Below are positions 6,560 through 7,438 of a stretch of 7,438 nt of DNA, piece by piece; the first letter of the stretch is position 1; each line of letters opens with the position of its first letter. The DNA is from Lachnospiraceae bacterium (lineage in GTDB: Bacteria > Bacillota_A > Clostridia > Lachnospirales > Lachnospiraceae). Under the pieces are notes generated by a model, which saw only the letters and a list, made by a program, of their open reading frames with translations, did no database searches and was not told the origin of the DNA. Location: NCBI GenBank assembly GCA_017958935.1, contig JAGDBR010000176.1, positions 1-7,438 on the forward strand. Direction: 5' to 3'. Made by a program: the position numbers and the translations under genes.

Positions 6560-6620
6560 TGCGCACACACCGCTTTGATGCAGCATATCCCGGCCTGACG
6601 CGGTGCATACGGTTCTGATA
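6551..6620. repeat. Degenerate 19-20 bp tandem repeats spanning the membrane-protein stop
   Basis: Four related cores recur: CCGCTCTGATG at 6551, CCGCTTTGATG at 6570, CCGGCCTGACG at 6590 and CGGTTCTGATA at 6610, spaced 19, 20 and 20 bases. The segment after each core is also similar (GCGCACACA, CAGCATATC, CGGTGCATA). The first unit contains the last codons and stop of the membrane-protein gene. The array runs into the terminator stem. It may be decayed duplication of the gene end. The copies are too divergent for high certainty. Confidence 0.5.
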
Positions 6621-6621
6621 T

Positions 6622-6666
6622 AAGACCCCCGGGGATCCGATCCATGATCCGGTTCCCGGGGGTCTT
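6622..6666. terminator. Bidirectional hairpin terminator between convergent genes
   Basis: Bases 6622-6633 (AAGACCCCCGGG) pair perfectly with 6655-6666 (CCCGGGGGTCTT), a 12-bp stem. The loop can form an inner GGATC/GATCC pairing. It lies between the stop of the plus-strand membrane gene (6559) and that of the minus-strand HIT gene (6692), so it can serve both. The T-run is short on either strand (TCTT and then mixed bases), so release may be less efficient than at a classic site. Confidence 0.75.
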
Positions 6667-6691
6667 CGCGTCTGCCTTTATGAATAAGGTC

Positions 6692-7096
6692 TCATTCCGT
6701 CAGCGTCTTCAGCACATTGTCCAGCTCCTCGCCCGTCGGCTGTGTCGGCGTCCAGGTGATGAACTTCTTCCCGTCGTCGTAACGCGGGATCACATGGATA
6801 TGCAGGTGCTTCACGGTCTGTCCGGCCGCCTCGCGGTTGTTCTGGACGACGTTGAAGCCCTTTGCGCCGAGTTTCTCCATTTGCAGTGCGCCCAGTTTCT
6901 TCGCGACCATCAGCAGGTGTCCCGCGGTCTTCTTGTCCAGCTGCAGCAGGTCGTCGTAATGCCGCCGCGGCAGGATCAGCGTATGGCCGGGCGTGGCCGG
7001 GCTGATGTCCAGCGTCGCGATGCAGACGTCGTCCTCATAGACGCGCCGGCTCGGGATCTTACCTTCCAGGATCATGCAGAAAATGCAGTTGTCCAT
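6692..7096 (-). CDS. HIT-family (HinT-like) nucleotide hydrolase
   Basis: Histidine-triad proteins hydrolyse purine nucleoside phosphoramidates and related adenylates in the cytoplasm; the natural substrate here is unknown. The 134-residue product has the complete triad H97-L-H99-I-H101 followed by VIPRY, with the conserved GFNVVQNN strand at 80-87 and ATPGHTLILPRRH at 34-46. CIFC at 4-7 is the zinc CxxC seen in many bacterial HIT proteins. Length is typical. The start is MDNCIF at 7096, because AAGGAG lies seven bases upstream. An in-frame ATG at 7114 would put that ribosome site inside the coding region. It is downstream of, and 53 bases from, the partial membrane-protein gene on the same strand, with which it may be co-transcribed. 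It ends at the 6622-6666 hairpin. Confidence 0.97.
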   Translation of the reverse strand: MDNCIFCMILEGKIPSRRVYEDDVCIATLDISPATPGHTLILPRRHYDDLLQLDKKTAGHLLMVAKKLGALQMEKLGAKGFNVVQNNREAAGQTVKHLHIHVIPRYDDGKKFITWTPTQPTGEELDNVLKTLTE

Positions 7097-7103
7097 CTTT
7101 TCT

Positions 7104-7109
7104 CTCCTT
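7104..7109 (-). promoter_or_regulatory. HIT gene ribosome binding site, decides the start
   Basis: The minus strand reads AAGGAG followed by seven bases and the ATG at 7096. This excludes the in-frame ATG at 7114, which has no comparable site. Confidence 0.85.
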
Positions 7110-7116
7110 TTCATAC

Positions 7117-7142
7117 AAAAGCGCTTCGAGCAGCCCGCTTTT
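7117..7142 (-). terminator. Weak hairpin between the membrane-protein and HIT genes
   Basis: On the minus strand AAAAGCG (7142-7136) pairs with CGCTTTT (7123-7117) around a 12-base loop. The T-run is part of the stem, so it would be a weak terminator or an attenuating hairpin that lets part of the transcription continue into the HIT gene. No promoter for the HIT gene is visible in the 53-base gap. Confidence 0.35.
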
Positions 7143-7149
7143 CAGTCCG

Positions 7150-7438
7150 TTATTTCGTCCCTATCGTCAGGGAAGCCAGATACAGGAACAGTCCGGTCAG
7201 CAGCAGGTTCACGGCCGTGACCGCAAGCGCCGCCACCCAGGGAAGGCCCATCGGCATCAGCAGGATGATCAGCAGTGCGTCCGGCACGAGGCCGAAATAA
7301 ATGAACAGCACCTGCGCCATCTGCTTGATGAGCTTGCCCGCGTTCACGCCGGCCGACATATCGATGAACGCGCCGACCGTCGTCGCGTATGCGGTGACGC
7401 TGAGGGTCACCGGCAGCCAGAGCAGTCCTTCGAACAGC
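7150..7438 (-). CDS. C-terminal part of a multi-pass membrane protein, possibly an ABC-2 type permease
   Basis: The reading frame enters from the right window edge with no start inside; the GTG at 7410 is taken as internal, since the frame continues open upstream as LFEGLLWLP. The visible 95 residues contain about three hydrophobic helices, near 7-24, 42-62 and 66-90 of the fragment. Between the first two is the loop GAFIDMSAGVNAGKLIKQ. A helix pair ending in a loop of the form G-x2-ID followed by a basic KxxKQ is reminiscent of the C-terminal part of some clostridial ABC-2 permeases, but this is a weak resemblance and other membrane families fit. It ends in TAA at 7152-7150. It lies upstream of the HIT gene on the same strand. 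Confidence 0.75.
   Translation of the reverse strand, partial: LFEGLLWLPVTLSVTAYATTVGAFIDMSAGVNAGKLIKQMAQVLFIYFGLVPDALLIILLMPMGLPWVAALAVTAVNLLLTGLFLYLASLTIGTK

Noticed and set aside
6071..6586. A minus-strand open frame of 171 codons opposite the four-helix membrane protein
   Set aside because: It has Gln/Arg/Glu-rich shadow composition and no ribosome site, and it is codon-aligned with the more plausible hydrophobic product.
6644..7300. A plus-strand open frame of 218 codons opposite the HIT gene
   Set aside because: The HIT gene on the other strand has a full catalytic triad, zinc CxxC and ribosome site, and this frame starts inside the terminator stem.

Overview
This window looks like an ordinary chromosomal stretch of a fairly GC-rich Firmicute, most likely a clostridium related to the Lachnospiraceae. 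The reasons are the AddAB pair (the Gram-positive counterpart of RecBCD), strong AGGAGG-type ribosome sites, sigma-A style promoters, a small TSCPD-domain gene of a clostridial family, and a MurG with clostridial signature stretches (SDMTPGLANR, CCNFPETL). No species can be named. I found no mobile element, CRISPR array, tRNA or rRNA, and no gene set that forms an undescribed system. The interest lies in the control region, in mosaic composition and in a few altered protein motifs.

Layout. The left half (1-4182, minus strand) is an operon read right to left: a small one-pass membrane protein (3853-4182), addB (148-3831), then addA, of which only the first 48 codons are inside the window. A near-consensus promoter lies at 4249-4277. 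The centre (4183-4520) is a divergent control region. It holds the minus promoter, four tandem 21-22 bp degenerate repeats (4288-4374), a plus-strand extended -10 promoter (4392-4420) and a leader with three GC-rich hairpins (4426-4496). To the right of it are a TSCPD-domain gene (4521-4778) and murG (4775-5944), overlapping by ATGA and so probably translationally coupled. After a weak terminator and a new promoter comes an unrecognised four-helix membrane protein (6089-6559). It converges on a HIT-family hydrolase (6692-7096, minus) across a strong two-way hairpin (6622-6666). The right edge (7150-7438, minus) is the C-terminal end of a multi-pass membrane protein, perhaps an ABC-2 type permease.

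How the genes work together. AddA and AddB form the helicase-nuclease that processes double-strand ends for RecA loading. MurG makes lipid II at the inner face of the membrane. HIT proteins are housekeeping nucleotide hydrolases. Points for a second look are the degenerate Walker A of AddB, a sharp change of GC and codon use inside addB near position 1500, the 22-bp repeat array between divergent promoters, the hairpin leader before the TSCPD-murG pair, and a charged insertion in MurG.
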